Origin: JAUNBN01 sp036645935
GTDB taxonomy: Bacteria; Bacillota; Clostridia; Oscillospirales; Ruminococcaceae
Assembly (NCBI GenBank): GCA_036645935.1
Contig: JAVXNE010000010.1
Coordinates: forward strand, 37,688-101,687
Direction: 5' to 3'
Length of the DNA: 64,000 bases
The notes under the pieces are model-generated. The model ran no database searches. It had not been told where the DNA came from and saw nothing but the letters and a program-made list of their open reading frames with translations. Positions 49,927-58,563 of this stretch are shown here, in pieces. Numbering within the stretch: the stretch's first letter is position 1; each line of letters opens with the position of its first letter. Position numbers and translations under genes: made by a program.

Positions 49927-50160
49927 TCAGTCTATTTCGACCATTATCTTTTCCTGTGCACGCACTGCGGCGGCGCGCATGACAACGCGGATAGCTTTCG
50001 CGATTCTGCCCTGCTTGCCGATAACCCGTCCCATGTCGTGCTCACACACTGAGAGGTGATACACCACAGCGCCCTCGGCGTTCGGCGGATCGACGGTCAC
50101 CTTGACCGAATCCTTGTCCTCAACGAGGCCGCGCGCGATAAACTCAAGCAATTCTTTCAT
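49927..50160 (-). CDS. khpA: KH-domain RNA-binding protein KhpA
   Basis: A 77-residue single KH-domain protein of the KhpA (YlqC) family. The GxxG loop is GKQG within MGRVIGKQGRIAKAIRVVMR. In other Firmicutes it pairs with KhpB/Jag in RNA-based control of envelope and division genes; that partner is not in this window. Position between rpsP and rimM is diagnostic. Confidence 0.93.
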   Translation of the reverse strand: MKELLEFIARGLVEDKDSVKVTVDPPNAEGAVVYHLSVCEHDMGRVIGKQGRIAKAIRVVMRAAAVRAQEKIMVEID

Positions 50161-50181
50161 TTTACTCTCCGTACCGACGAA

Positions 50182-50424
50182 TTAAAGGGCTTTCTGTTTT
50201 TTGAGCAAAGAGCGCACGGTGTCGGTTGGCTGCGCGCCGTTCTCAATCCATTCGTTGGCCTTTTCTGTGTCGATCCTGATTACTACCGGCTCTTTGGTGG
50301 GATCATAAAAGCCTATCTCTTCAATGAAGCGTCCGTCGCGCGGATAGCGGCTGTCCGCCACCACTATACGGTAGCTGGGTTGCTTTTTCGCCCCTACGCG
50401 GCGCAGTCTAATCTTTACTGCCAT
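50182..50424 (-). CDS. rpsP: 30S ribosomal protein S16
   Basis: An 80-residue S16 with the family start MAVKIRLRRVGAKKQPSYRI and VVADSRYPRDGRFIEEIGFY. Length is normal. It lies 85 bases after ffh and 21 before khpA. Confidence 0.98.
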   Translation of the reverse strand: MAVKIRLRRVGAKKQPSYRIVVADSRYPRDGRFIEEIGFYDPTKEPVVIRIDTEKANEWIENGAQPTDTVRSLLKKQKAL

Positions 50425-50509
50425 TGTTTCTTTCCTCCGAAAAAATATTCAATATTATATTATTACCGACATGTTTGTATCGGCCGATAACCTGTTGTGA
50501 TTCAGTGCG

Positions 50510-51841
50510 TTAAAACGGAAACCCGCCGCGTCCGGGAAGTGGTGTCCCTCGGCGCTTTCCCTTTTTGCCCATCTGCTTGACCATTTTGTTCATCTGCTCA
50601 AACTGCTTGAGCAGACGGTTGACGTCCTCAACCCGCGTTCCGCTGCCCTTTGCGATTCGGCGTTTGCGCTTGGGATCGATTATGGCCGGTTTTTCGCGCT
50701 CGGCGGGAGTCATTGAGAGTATTATAGCTTCGGTTCTGTGAAACAATCTCTCATCAATAGCCTCTGGTGGAATGTCTGCACCGCCCGGCATCATGCCGAT
50801 TACCTGCTGGAGATTTCCCATGCGTGTGAGCTGCTGGAACTGATCAAGCAGGTCGTTCATGTCAAATCCCTTTTTAATCTTTTTTGCAAGCTTTTCGGCC
50901 TTCGCGACATCGATGGTCTGCTCTGCCTTTTCAATAAAGGTGAGCACGTCGCCCATGCCCAGTATGCGCGACGCCATCCGCTCGGGGTGGAAGACCTCAA
51001 TATCGTCCAGTTTCTCGCCTATGCCCGCAAATTTGATCGGCTTGCCGGTAACTCCGAGCACCGACAGCGCTGCGCCTCCGCGCGTGTCACCGTCCAGCTT
51101 GGTGATGATAACGCCGTCAATTCCGATATCGTCCGCGAATGTCTGCGCGACATTCACGGCCTCTTGACCTGTCATCGAATCGACAACAAGCAGCGTCTCA
51201 TCTATTGAGACCGAATCCTTGATATCGCGAAGCTCCTGCATGAGCTGATCGTCGATTTGCAGCCTTCCAGCTGTGTCGATTATAATAATGTCGTTCCCGT
51301 AATCGCACCCGCGGTCGTATCCCTTGCGGGCTATCTCGATCGGATCACCCTGTCCCATCTCAAACACGGCCGCGCCCGCCGATTCTCCGATAATCTTCAG
51401 CTGCTCAATCGCGGCGGGACGATAGACGTCGCACGCGACAAGCAGCGGACGGTGACCTTCTTTTTTAAAGAGCTTGGCGAGTTTCGCCGCGTGTGTGGTC
51501 TTGCCCGAGCCCTGAAGTCCACACATCATAATCACAGTTGGCGGTTTGGAGTTGAGCTTAATTTCCCTTGCGCCGCTTCCCATAAGTGCGACCAGTTCAT
51601 CATTTACAATCTTGATGACCTGCTGCGCAGGGGTGAGGCTCTTCATGACCTCTTCGCCCACAGCACGCGCGGATACCGACACTATGAAGTCCTTCGCAAC
51701 CTTGTAGTTGACATCGGCCTCGAGCAGCGCGAGACGAACCTCGTGCATCGCCTCTTTTATATCGCTCTCGGACAGCTTGCCTCTGCCTTTAAGCCGCGAG
51801 AACACACTGTTCAGTTTTTGTGTCAGTCCGTCAAATGCCAC
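50510..51841 (-). CDS. ffh: signal recognition particle protein Ffh
   Basis: A 443-residue SRP GTPase that binds SRP RNA and signal sequences. N domain, then G domain with GLQGSGKTTHAAKLAKLFKK, DVYRPAAIEQL, DTAGRLQID and ITKLDGDTRGGAALS; the methionine-rich M domain (from about 305) has MGNLQQVIGMMPGG and the RNA-binding GSGTRVEDVNRLLKQF. It follows ylxM by 12 bases. Its RNA partner is at 33680-33822. Confidence 0.98.
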   Translation of the reverse strand: MAFDGLTQKLNSVFSRLKGRGKLSESDIKEAMHEVRLALLEADVNYKVAKDFIVSVSARAVGEEVMKSLTPAQQVIKIVNDELVALMGSGAREIKLNSKPPTVIMMCGLQGSGKTTHAAKLAKLFKKEGHRPLLVACDVYRPAAIEQLKIIGESAGAAVFEMGQGDPIEIARKGYDRGCDYGNDIIIIDTAGRLQIDDQLMQELRDIKDSVSIDETLLVVDSMTGQEAVNVAQTFADDIGIDGVIITKLDGDTRGGAALSVLGVTGKPIKFAGIGEKLDDIEVFHPERMASRILGMGDVLTFIEKAEQTIDVAKAEKLAKKIKKGFDMNDLLDQFQQLTRMGNLQQVIGMMPGGADIPPEAIDERLFHRTEAIILSMTPAEREKPAIIDPKRKRRIAKGSGTRVEDVNRLLKQFEQMNKMVKQMGKKGKRRGTPLPGRGGFPF

Positions 51842-51853
51842 GCTGCAACCTCT

Positions 51854-52222
51854 TTAATCGTCGGATTCAAGCTCGCCCACAGCCGCGATAATTTTTTCAA
51901 TCTCATGCGCTATCGTATCCGAGCGAACAAACGCGTTGTTTTCGTTTTTGATGAGCTCCGCACTCGCAAGAATCCGCTCGCAGTCTTGCTGCTGAATTTT
52001 GAGTCTGCCCGCAAATCCCAACTCCTGCTCAAGCTCAAGCATAATGCCCTCGCCGCGCTTAATCGAGTCGCGCACACCCTGCCGCGAGATCCCGCTGTTC
52101 TGAGATATCTCGGCGAGCGACAGGTCATCGCAATAATAGTACTCAAGCACCTCGCGCTGCTTCTGTGTCAGCGCAGGGCCGTAAACGTCCATAAGAAAGA
52201 CCATCTCAAGATTCTTAGCCAC
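51854..52222 (-). CDS. YlxM-family DNA-binding protein
   Basis: A 122-residue protein of the UPF0122/YlxM family, a small helix-turn-helix protein always found just before ffh and thought to affect SRP expression or function. The sigma-region-4-like fold is seen in ALTQKQREVLEYYYCDDLSL followed by AEISQNSGISRQGVRDSIKR. I chose GTG 52222 because GAGAGGAGA precedes it at good spacing; the C-terminal ~40 residues are an extra acidic helix region. It is first in the ffh-trmD operon. Confidence 0.92.
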   Translation of the reverse strand: MAKNLEMVFLMDVYGPALTQKQREVLEYYYCDDLSLAEISQNSGISRQGVRDSIKRGEGIMLELEQELGFAGRLKIQQQDCERILASAELIKNENNAFVRSDTIAHEIEKIIAAVGELESDD

Positions 52223-52295
52223 GCTGTCTCCTCTCAACTGACGCCGCACCTGTTGGCGCATTTGTTGTAAAGGGTTTGCGCTTTACATCCATTGG

Positions 52296-52324
52296 ATTAT
52301 ATCTTTTTTTGCAAGCGAAGTCAA
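52296..52324 (-). promoter_or_regulatory. sigma-A promoter for the ylxM-ffh-rpsP-khpA-rimM-trmD operon
   Basis: On the minus strand TTGACT (52324-52319) and TATAAT (52301-52296) are 17 bases apart with an A-rich spacer, about 75 bases upstream of the GTG start. It lies back to back with the plus-strand promoter at 52356-52384. Confidence 0.75.
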
Positions 52325-52355
52325 CGGGTTTTTGAAACAATTTCACACCGTTGCC

Positions 52356-52384
52356 TTTACAATGAGGATTGCTATCTGTATATT
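52356..52384 (+). promoter_or_regulatory. candidate sigma-A promoter for the membrane glycosyltransferase gene
   Basis: TTTACA (52356-52361) and TATATT (52379-52384) are 17 bases apart. The start site would be near 52391, giving a short leader before ATG 52420. Confidence 0.5.
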
Positions 52385-52419
52385 TAGTGTAAATACATAT
52401 CACGTTGAGGAAAAGACAA

Positions 52420-54141
52420 ATGCCGGCAATCAATATCTTTACATTTGCGCTGAGCGCTCTGCTCTGTGTGGTCTCTGTGTTTGCAAGACCTCTCGGTCTT
52501 GAAAATAAAACATCGCTGCGAGCCGGGAGAGATCGCGTTAGCGCGTTTGTTGACAAATATTTCTGGTTGATTTTGATTGCAATAACAGCACTGGGGACAC
52601 TTGTTCGCTTTTATAAGCTCACCGAGATCCCGCAGGGAATCCACATCGACGAGGCATCGACTGCCTATGACGCCTACACGATGATGACATACGGCTGCGA
52701 GCGCTTTCTTTATCCCAATCCCGTTTATCTGATCAATTACGGAGGCGGGGCAAACTCGCTCTACGCCTATCTGTCTGTCGCGTCCTATCGTCTGTTCGGA
52801 GGATACAGCCTTTTTGCGCTGAGGCTTCCCGGAGCGCTTTTCGGCGCTCTTGCAGTTCCCGCCACGTGCGCGCTTGCAAACGAGATTTCCGGTCGCCGCG
52901 CCGGGCTTGTCGGGGCTTTTCTCTGCGCGATATTTCCGGTTTGCATAATGTCCTCACGCTTCGGGCTTGAGGTTTACATCATGCATGGCATCGTTACCTT
53001 TGCGCTGTTTTGTCTTTGCCGTGCGATAAATCGCTCCTCAACACCGTGGTACTTTGCCGCCGGATTTATGCTGGGGGCGGCGCTTTATTGCTACTCGCTG
53101 GCCTACATAATCGTTCCATGCTTTGTGTTGTTGACCTTGATATGGCTAATCGTAAACAAGCGGATCAGTTTTAAACAGGTCGTGGCACTCGGCGTTCCGC
53201 TTTTTCTGCTCGCGTTGCCGCTCATGCTGTTTCTTGCAGTCAACAACGGGATGATTGAGGAAATCGTGACTCCCTGGATTTCAATTCCAAAACTGCCGCA
53301 ATACCGCGGCTCGGAGCTCTCCATTCAGCACGCCCTGAGCAATTACGCGGAATTCAGATGCCTGTTTCTCAATGATCCTCTGCCGTACAATGCCGTCAAA
53401 CCATATTACACAATGTACCTCATGTCTGTCCCGCTCGTGTTATACGGACTCGGTTTGTGCACGCGGGATTTTGTGCTCTCTATGCGGCGCAGGACAATTG
53501 CTTTGAGCGCGCTGTTCCTGTTTTGGACTGTCGGCTGCTTTGTGTGCTGCACATTTATCGGCGGCGTCAACAACAACCGAATGATCTCGATCTTTGTCTG
53601 CTTCATTTATTTTGCCGTCCGTGCTCTGCGTGAGATATGGAAATTGTGCGCCGGAGCGCTGGTGTCACTGCTGATGTGCTACTGCCTGTGCTTTGTGATG
53701 TTCGCGAGCTACTATTTTACTCGTTACACAAAAGAGCTGTCTCCCATGCCATACTTTGCGCCAAACGCACTTGAAGCCTATAGCTTTGCCCGCGACAAAA
53801 GCCCTGAGGACACCGTTTACTACCTCGTTTACCGACAAGGCACAACCTATCAGAATTCCTATATCTATCCTCTATTGGCAGACCTTGAAAATCCATATGA
53901 CTTCAACGATCAGCTATACGAGAGTTACGGTTCATGGTCCTACGGAAACAATCGTTTCTATGTGCCTGTGCACTCCTACCCCGACGGCTCGATAGTGTAC
54001 GAAATTGACAAAAACGCCTGCTATGTTTTTAAACGGGATCTCAAAAGCGAGACCATCGAGTCGCTTGAGGGAAAACTCATGGAAGCTGGATTCACCCATT
54101 ACATCGATATCGAGCCGTATGACATCTACTTTTTCGATTAG
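52420..54141 (+). CDS. GT-C family membrane glycosyltransferase (GT39/ArnT-like)
   Basis: A 573-residue integral membrane protein with about eleven or twelve hydrophobic helices and a C-terminal soluble domain of about 150 residues. After the first helix comes IPQGIHIDEASTAYDAYTMM, which fits the first-loop acidic (D/E) motif of GT-C enzymes using polyprenyl-phosphate sugars, and GGGANSLYAYLSVASYRLFG and LFALRLPGALFGALAVPATC match the PMT/GT39-like arrangement. Such proteins transfer sugars to lipids, wall polymers or proteins outside the membrane. I chose ATG 52420 (GAGGAAAA upstream) over TTG 52405. No partner genes for a polysaccharide are nearby; acceptor and donor are unknown. Confidence 0.8.
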   Translation: MPAINIFTFALSALLCVVSVFARPLGLENKTSLRAGRDRVSAFVDKYFWLILIAITALGTLVRFYKLTEIPQGIHIDEASTAYDAYTMMTYGCERFLYPNPVYLINYGGGANSLYAYLSVASYRLFGGYSLFALRLPGALFGALAVPATCALANEISGRRAGLVGAFLCAIFPVCIMSSRFGLEVYIMHGIVTFALFCLCRAINRSSTPWYFAAGFMLGAALYCYSLAYIIVPCFVLLTLIWLIVNKRISFKQVVALGVPLFLLALPLMLFLAVNNGMIEEIVTPWISIPKLPQYRGSELSIQHALSNYAEFRCLFLNDPLPYNAVKPYYTMYLMSVPLVLYGLGLCTRDFVLSMRRRTIALSALFLFWTVGCFVCCTFIGGVNNNRMISIFVCFIYFAVRALREIWKLCAGALVSLLMCYCLCFVMFASYYFTRYTKELSPMPYFAPNALEAYSFARDKSPEDTVYYLVYRQGTTYQNSYIYPLLADLENPYDFNDQLYESYGSWSYGNNRFYVPVHSYPDGSIVYEIDKNACYVFKRDLKSETIESLEGKLMEAGFTHYIDIEPYDIYFFD

Positions 54142-54209
54142 CCTTTTGGCGCTGTTTACCTCAATTTGCAAACTGCTTTCAAAACTCTCAATGAGTTGAA
54201 TCAACAGAC

Positions 54210-54254
54210 ATTAAAACGAGCGCTTCACCTCATAGGTGAAGCGCTCGTTTTAAT
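54210..54254. terminator. perfect 21-bp hairpin, bidirectional terminator
   Basis: Two perfect 21-base arms (ATTAAAACGAGCGCTTCACC-T and its complement) enclose a 3-base loop. The stem is GC-rich inside and ends in AAAA/TTTT on both strands, between the converging glycosyltransferase gene and the DUF1508 gene. Confidence 0.85.
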
Positions 54255-54575
54255 GAAAAGCATGCAAATACTTTCGCCGAGTTTGCCTTCGTGACGCGGG
54301 CAATTGGCATTTAGGCGTCAAATTTCGGGTTCAAGCGAAAACATTAAACAGAAAGGCGAAAGCACTGTTTCTATCGGTTTTTACAACAAGATCGAAGTCA
54401 TTGAGCCTCTTCGCCCTGCTGTTTGTTAGCATTGTCAGCTTTTGCGGCGTTGCGCCAATCACTCGTTGTTATGCAATCTGAACCCGCCGTGCAACTGTAT
54501 TACAACTTTTGGCTTGCGAAAATTAGCCGTGTCTCTTATGCCGGCAATCTTGCTTTAATCAGTGTCAACAGGGTT
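54255..54575. other. intergenic stretch, nothing recognised
   Basis: Between the bidirectional terminator and the DUF1508 stop there are 321 bases. A plus-strand frame from 54423 has no ribosome binding site and runs antisense into the DUF1508 gene. No RNA or repeat is seen. Confidence 0.4.
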
Positions 54576-54947
54576 TTATATCTCGCAGACGACCTCTGCA
54601 TTGGGCGCGTTGCGGCCTATCGACTCAACTCCGTTTTTGCAGCCGGGTTTTGAGGAATATCCTTCTCCCGTCACGATTATCTCACCGTTGCTCGCCTTCA
54701 GGCGGAAGCGGTACTCACCTTTTTTGTCTTGATAAAGCTCGTACTTCGGACAGGACAATTTTTCAAAGTCCTCGACAGTCTGGTCCTCCACGTGGGACTC
54801 GCAGTTTTTGCGCAGGCTCTCCACCCCGTGTTTGCACGATTCAAGCGAAGAATAAGCTTCGCTGCTTGCAATCACCTCTCCGTTCCCTGCCTTAAGCACA
54901 AAATAAGGATCTCCCTTTTTGTTTGCGGCGATTATGAATTTACCCAT
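54576..54947 (-). CDS. DUF1508 (YegP-like) protein with two tandem repeats
   Basis: A 123-residue protein made of two DUF1508 repeats: KGDPYFVLKAGNGEVIASSE with AYSSLESCKHGVESLRKN, then KGEYRFRLKASNGEIIVTGE with GYSSKPGCKNGVESIGRN. This is the YegP family of small single- or double-repeat beta proteins, linked in other bacteria to stress or phosphorylation control but with no settled function. ATG 54947 follows GAGGTG; a longer frame upstream lacks such a site. It stands alone between a terminator and a divergent operon. Confidence 0.88.
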   Translation of the reverse strand: MGKFIIAANKKGDPYFVLKAGNGEVIASSEAYSSLESCKHGVESLRKNCESHVEDQTVEDFEKLSCPKYELYQDKKGEYRFRLKASNGEIIVTGEGYSSKPGCKNGVESIGRNAPNAEVVCEI

Positions 54948-55119
54948 TATTGCACCTCTTTTTTGCGATGTAGTAAGCGCAGCTTCGGCTTGTGCCTCAA
55001 GCGCTCCATATGTAGAGAGTTTAACACAAAAAAATACTATTTTCACCTTAAATTGCAAGAATTTATCCTCTCACTTAAAAAACAACGTATTTTTGCATCG
55101 CATGTGAGAACGATTGTGA

Positions 55120-55125
55120 TATACT
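55120..55125 (+). promoter_or_regulatory. extended -10 for the esterase operon
   Basis: TGATATACT (TG one base before TATACT at 55120-55125) is an extended -10 element about 67 bases before the esterase ATG. No good -35 is seen at standard spacing. Confidence 0.35.
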
Positions 55126-55191
55126 TATTAAAAATTCGGCGCCGCATACATCTATTCGGCGTTTCTGTAACCCTGTGAGGAGAACTGATTT

Positions 55192-56091
55192 ATGGTAAGT
55201 GTTGTTGGTCTCGGAATGCGCGAACAGCTCAAACTGCTCAAACCGCTGACGGCCGGAGCTTCAATCGAAAGCCAGCGCAAGGCGCAGAATTTTGCGGGCG
55301 AGCTCGGTGAAAAGGCTGTGGCTTCCAAGCTGGTTACCGCAGATGAGCATTTCGACAATTTCAAAGCTGCCGTCATCACGCCCAAGGAATTTTTCGATGA
55401 GGACCGGGCGCTGCTCTATCTGCACGGCGGTGCATACGTCGCCGGCGGTATCGAATACTCTCTCGGATTCGGCAGCGTGCTCGCGGCGCGCAGCGGCATG
55501 ACAACTCTGTGCGCCGCTTACCGTCTCGCCCCAGAACACGTCTTTCCATGCGCTATCGACGATGCACTCGAAGCTTACGAGCGGCTGCTATCAAAAGGTT
55601 ATTCTCCCGACAACATTTCTTTTGTCGGAGAGTCAGCAGGAGGCGGACTGCTCTTCGCGCTTTTGCTGCGGCTCAAAGACGAAGGAAAGCCCATGCCGCG
55701 CAGCACGGTCGCGCTCTCTCCGTGGACGGACCTCACTCTGTCGCTTCCGTCCTACACCGAAAACGCAGATGTGGATCCAACACTTTCGCTCGAATCCCTC
55801 AAGTTTTGCGCCCGTCTTTACGCAAGCTATGACCTTGATAACCCTTATGTCTCCCCGCTTTACGGAAATCTTGCAGGGCTTCCCCGCTCACTAATCATCG
55901 CCGGTTCGTGCGAGCTGCTGCTCGACGACGCCAGAGAGATGGCGAAGAAGCTGTCAGCTTCGGGTTGCGACTGCACACTCGTTATATCGGAAGGAATGTG
56001 GCATGTCTTTCCGCTTTTCGGCGTTCCCGAATCTCGTGCCGCACTTGACAATATCGACTCTTTCCTGAAAGAAACGGAGCAACATGAATAG
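55192..56091 (+). CDS. alpha/beta hydrolase, HSL-type esterase/lipase
   Basis: A 299-residue hydrolase of the hormone-sensitive-lipase group. The oxyanion loop HGG motif is in LYLHGGAYVAGGIEY, the nucleophile serine in FVGESAGGGLLFAL (GxSxG), the catalytic aspartate probably in SCELLLDDA and the histidine in GMWHVFPLF. It probably cleaves small carboxylic esters in the cytosol. GAGGAGA precedes ATG 55192. Its stop overlaps the next start by 8 bases (ATGAATAG), so it is coupled to the acyltransferase gene: an ester-forming and an ester-cleaving enzyme are made together. Confidence 0.9.
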   Translation: MVSVVGLGMREQLKLLKPLTAGASIESQRKAQNFAGELGEKAVASKLVTADEHFDNFKAAVITPKEFFDEDRALLYLHGGAYVAGGIEYSLGFGSVLAARSGMTTLCAAYRLAPEHVFPCAIDDALEAYERLLSKGYSPDNISFVGESAGGGLLFALLLRLKDEGKPMPRSTVALSPWTDLTLSLPSYTENADVDPTLSLESLKFCARLYASYDLDNPYVSPLYGNLAGLPRSLIIAGSCELLLDDAREMAKKLSASGCDCTLVISEGMWHVFPLFGVPESRAALDNIDSFLKETEQHE

Positions 56092-57367
56092 ATCCTCTCC
56101 GTCATGGATGAAACTCGACAACGCCGCTCTCATATACCCCGCAGCCGCAAGACGCGACTGGAATGCCCTCTTCCGGCTGTCTGCCGAACTTACAGAGGAA
56201 ATCGACCCTGCGACGCTCTCTCTGGCGCTCTCGCGGACTCTCAAGCGGTTTCCGAGTTTTGCCGTGAGGCTGCGCCGCGGCATATTCTGGTATTATCTCG
56301 AGCAGCTTGACGGCACACCCGAAATCCAGAAAGATGTTAACAATCCTTGCGTTCGCCTCGCCCCTTCTGAAAACGGAGGCTTTGCTTTTCGCGTTCGTTA
56401 CTACAAAAAAAGACTCGCTCTTGAGGTCTTCCACGTGTTGGCTGACGGCACGGGCGCGATGAGCTTTCTGAAAACGCTCGTCGCGGAATACCTCACAATC
56501 AAGCACGGCCTTTTGATTCCCCGCGATTCAGAGGTGCTCGACTGTGACGCGCCTCCGCATCCCGAAGAATACAGCGACGGATTTTCCAGCGCTGCGGGCA
56601 GCGTCTCACGAAGCCGAAGCGAGCCGGATGCCTACCGTATTAAAGGCACGAGCGAGCTTGACGGCTTTGTTCACATAACCTCAGGCAAAGTGCCTGTCGC
56701 GCAGGTTCTCTCCCGATCCCGTGAAAAAGGTGTGACGCTCACCGAATACCTCGTAACGGTGCTCATCGAGAGCATCGCCGAGATTCAATACCGTGAGAGT
56801 GCCGGAAGCCGAAAAAAACTCAAGCCTGTCAAGTGCAACGTGCCGATAAATCTGCGCAGGTTTTTCAAAGTCAACACCAAGCGAAACTTTGCGAGCTATG
56901 TAAATCCTGGAATCGATCCCAATCTCGGAAAATACGACTTCGACGAGATTCTTAGCACCGTACACCACTTTCTCGGAACTGAGCTTACAGCCAAGATGCT
57001 CTCCGCCCGCATAACAACCAACGTTCGGACCGAGCACAACCCGATGCTGCGCGTCACCCCGTTGTTTTTGAAGAATCTCGTAATGAAAACGGTCTACAAT
57101 ATCGTGGGTGACCGCAAGTCGTCAACCTCCTTTTCCAATCTCGGTGAGGTGAAGCTGCCGCCCGAGATGGAAAACTACGTGACGCGGGTCGACTGCATTC
57201 TGGGGCCGCTCGCGCAAAACCGCGTTGTGTGCGCCGCCGCGTCATATAAGGACACCCTATACCTCAATTTCACACGAACCATCGAGGAATCAGACGTTGA
57301 ACGGGGATTTTTCACGCGGCTTGTACGGCTCGGCATTCCTGTATTAATCGAAAGCAATCAGAGGTGA
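56084..57367 (+). CDS. condensation-fold acyltransferase (alcohol acetyltransferase-like)
   Basis: A 427-residue protein of the CoA-dependent acyltransferase / condensation superfamily. The catalytic HxxxDG motif is in VFHVLADGTGAMSFLKTLV (near residue 127). The second half has VPINLRRFF and SFSNLGEVKLP, which match the conserved P-N-R-F and S-N-(L/F)-G segments of alcohol acetyltransferase and PapA-like proteins. No carrier-protein domain is fused, so it probably uses acyl-CoA or an acyl carrier made elsewhere. It overlaps the esterase gene by 8 bases and precedes the zinc-ribbon membrane protein by 6 bases. The acceptor may be an alcohol, a lipid or a glycolipid; sequence does not say. Confidence 0.75.
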   Translation: MNRSSPSWMKLDNAALIYPAAARRDWNALFRLSAELTEEIDPATLSLALSRTLKRFPSFAVRLRRGIFWYYLEQLDGTPEIQKDVNNPCVRLAPSENGGFAFRVRYYKKRLALEVFHVLADGTGAMSFLKTLVAEYLTIKHGLLIPRDSEVLDCDAPPHPEEYSDGFSSAAGSVSRSRSEPDAYRIKGTSELDGFVHITSGKVPVAQVLSRSREKGVTLTEYLVTVLIESIAEIQYRESAGSRKKLKPVKCNVPINLRRFFKVNTKRNFASYVNPGIDPNLGKYDFDEILSTVHHFLGTELTAKMLSARITTNVRTEHNPMLRVTPLFLKNLVMKTVYNIVGDRKSSTSFSNLGEVKLPPEMENYVTRVDCILGPLAQNRVVCAAASYKDTLYLNFTRTIEESDVERGFFTRLVRLGIPVLIESNQR

Positions 57368-57373
57368 GCTTTT

Positions 57374-58084
57374 ATGTCATATTGTGTAAATTGCGGCGTT
57401 GAACTCGAGCAGAGCGAGGCCGCTTGTCCGCTGTGCGGGGTGGCCGTTATCAACCCCGCGTCCCCTCCCCCGGAGAAGCGCAATTTCCCTTATCCGCGCC
57501 GTGTCGAATCGATCAACAGCAAGATAGATCGTCGGTTTTTTGCGTTCATCGCACTGGTTGTGGTTGCCATTCCAGCAGCTGTCTGCGTGTTTTACGATCT
57601 CGTCTCCGTGCGCGGACTCGATTGGTCTCTTTATGTTGTCGGAGCACTCTCGCTCGCGCTCGTTGTAGTTTTAATCCCAGTGAGCGTCGTCGGTCACAGC
57701 CCACTGTTCTATCTATCGTTGGATTTTGCAGCATCAGCGCTCTACCTCGCTCTGATTGCGGCTCTCTTGAATGGATGGAGCTGGTACTGGCCGCTCGGCC
57801 TTCCGATTGTTGCAATCTGTGCTGCACTGTCGCTCGCCGCCGTGTATGTGTGCTCCCTCAAGAGCGCGCGCGGCTCACTTGCCAAAGTTGCGGCGGCGCT
57901 TTTCGCGTCTGGCGTCCTCGCGCTCGCCGTTGAGGCACTGCTGGATCTCTATGGCAATCAGCCCGTATTTCCCAATTGGTCAGTCTATGTTTTTGTCCCG
58001 TGCGCGCTCGTCGGCTGCGCTGTTTTGCTGCTTCGCCGCAAATACAATCTCAAAGACGAGATACGCCGCAGATTTTATTTTTAA
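57374..58084 (+). CDS. zinc-ribbon multi-helix membrane protein (DUF6320-like)
   Basis: A 236-residue protein starting with a zinc ribbon, YCVNCGVELEQSEAACPLCG (two CxxC pairs), a proline-rich linker and then six or so hydrophobic helices from residue about 58 to 225, ending in a basic tail (RRKYNLKDEIRRRFYF). Proteins of this layout in Clostridia are known only as a domain of unknown function, usually beside an esterase and an acyltransferase as here. Its ribosome binding site (GAGGTGA) overlaps the acyltransferase stop. A role as membrane anchor or lipid handler for the trio is inference. Confidence 0.75.
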   Translation: MSYCVNCGVELEQSEAACPLCGVAVINPASPPPEKRNFPYPRRVESINSKIDRRFFAFIALVVVAIPAAVCVFYDLVSVRGLDWSLYVVGALSLALVVVLIPVSVVGHSPLFYLSLDFAASALYLALIAALLNGWSWYWPLGLPIVAICAALSLAAVYVCSLKSARGSLAKVAAALFASGVLALAVEALLDLYGNQPVFPNWSVYVFVPCALVGCAVLLLRRKYNLKDEIRRRFYF

Positions 58085-58167
58085 CGCTATGCGCTCGCCG
58101 CATGCGGGCGGAATTTTACAATATTGCGCCATATAAACAAACTTTAGCATCAGAGCGAAACCCACTC

Positions 58168-58196
58168 TTGACAAGCGCGGCCAACTTCATTATCAT
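58168..58196 (+). promoter_or_regulatory. sigma-A promoter for the tRNA pair
   Basis: TTGACA (58168-58173) and TATCAT (58191-58196) are 17 bases apart, about 45 bases upstream of tRNA-His. Confidence 0.65.
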
Positions 58197-58240
58197 AGTG
58201 AGGGTTCGCCTCACGGCAACGCACGGTGAACCTCGAAACG

Positions 58241-58317
58241 GTGGGTATAGCTCAGCTGGTTAGAGTGCCAGGTTGTGGCCCTGGAAGTCGTGGGTTCGAA
58301 CCCCATTATCCACCCCA
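58241..58317 (+). tRNA. tRNA-His (GTG)
   Basis: Cloverleaf: acceptor GTGGGTA/TATCCAC (one G-T pair), D-arm AGCTCAGCTGGTTAGAGT, anticodon stem CCAGG/CCTGG with loop TTGTGGC (anticodon GTG), T-arm GTGGG TTCGAAC CCCAT. Discriminator C73 at 58314 and an encoded CCA end it. A G at 58240 is the G-1 that HisRS needs, opposite C73. Confidence 0.97.
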
Positions 58318-58323
58318 GTTTAG

Positions 58324-58356
58324 ATAAAAGCGAATTCTAACCGAGTTCGCTTTTAT
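58324..58356 (+). terminator. hairpin between the two tRNAs
   Basis: ATAAAAGCGAA and TTCGCTTTTAT form an 11-bp stem with an 11-base loop and a short T-run. It could end the tRNA-His transcript or act as a processing structure. Confidence 0.5.
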
Positions 58357-58363
58357 TGTACAG

Positions 58364-58438
58364 TGGGCCGTCGCCAAGCGGTAAGGCACCGGACTTTGAC
58401 TCCGTCATTCGTGCGTTCAAATCGCACCGGCCCAGCCA
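58364..58438 (+). tRNA. tRNA-Gln (TTG)
   Basis: Acceptor TGGGCCG/CGGCCCA, D-arm GCCAAGCGGTAAGGC, anticodon loop CTTTGAC with anticodon TTG, T-arm GTGCG TTCAAAT CGCAC, encoded CCA. U1-A72 is typical for tRNA-Gln. The top pair of the anticodon stem (C27 with T43) is a mismatch. A glutaminyl-tRNA synthetase gene lies 3.3 kb downstream. Confidence 0.96.
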
Positions 58439-58479
58439 AAAAGACATATTTCCCCCACCGTGGGAAGATATGTCTTTTT
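58438..58479 (+). terminator. intrinsic terminator after tRNA-Gln
   Basis: AAAAAGACATAT...ATATGTCTTTTT forms a stem with an inner CCCA/TGGG pairing and ends in five T residues, directly at the tRNA 3' end. Confidence 0.85.
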
Positions 58480-58563
58480 CTACGTTCTACATTATGTTAT
58501 CATTGCGGCACAGATTATTTATGTAATAGGAAAGTACTATCGAGATCTAAGGAGGTGGAGTAC

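Noticed and set aside
54423..54653. Plus-strand 76-codon frame
   Set aside because: Lacks a start signal and overlaps the DUF1508 gene antisense.
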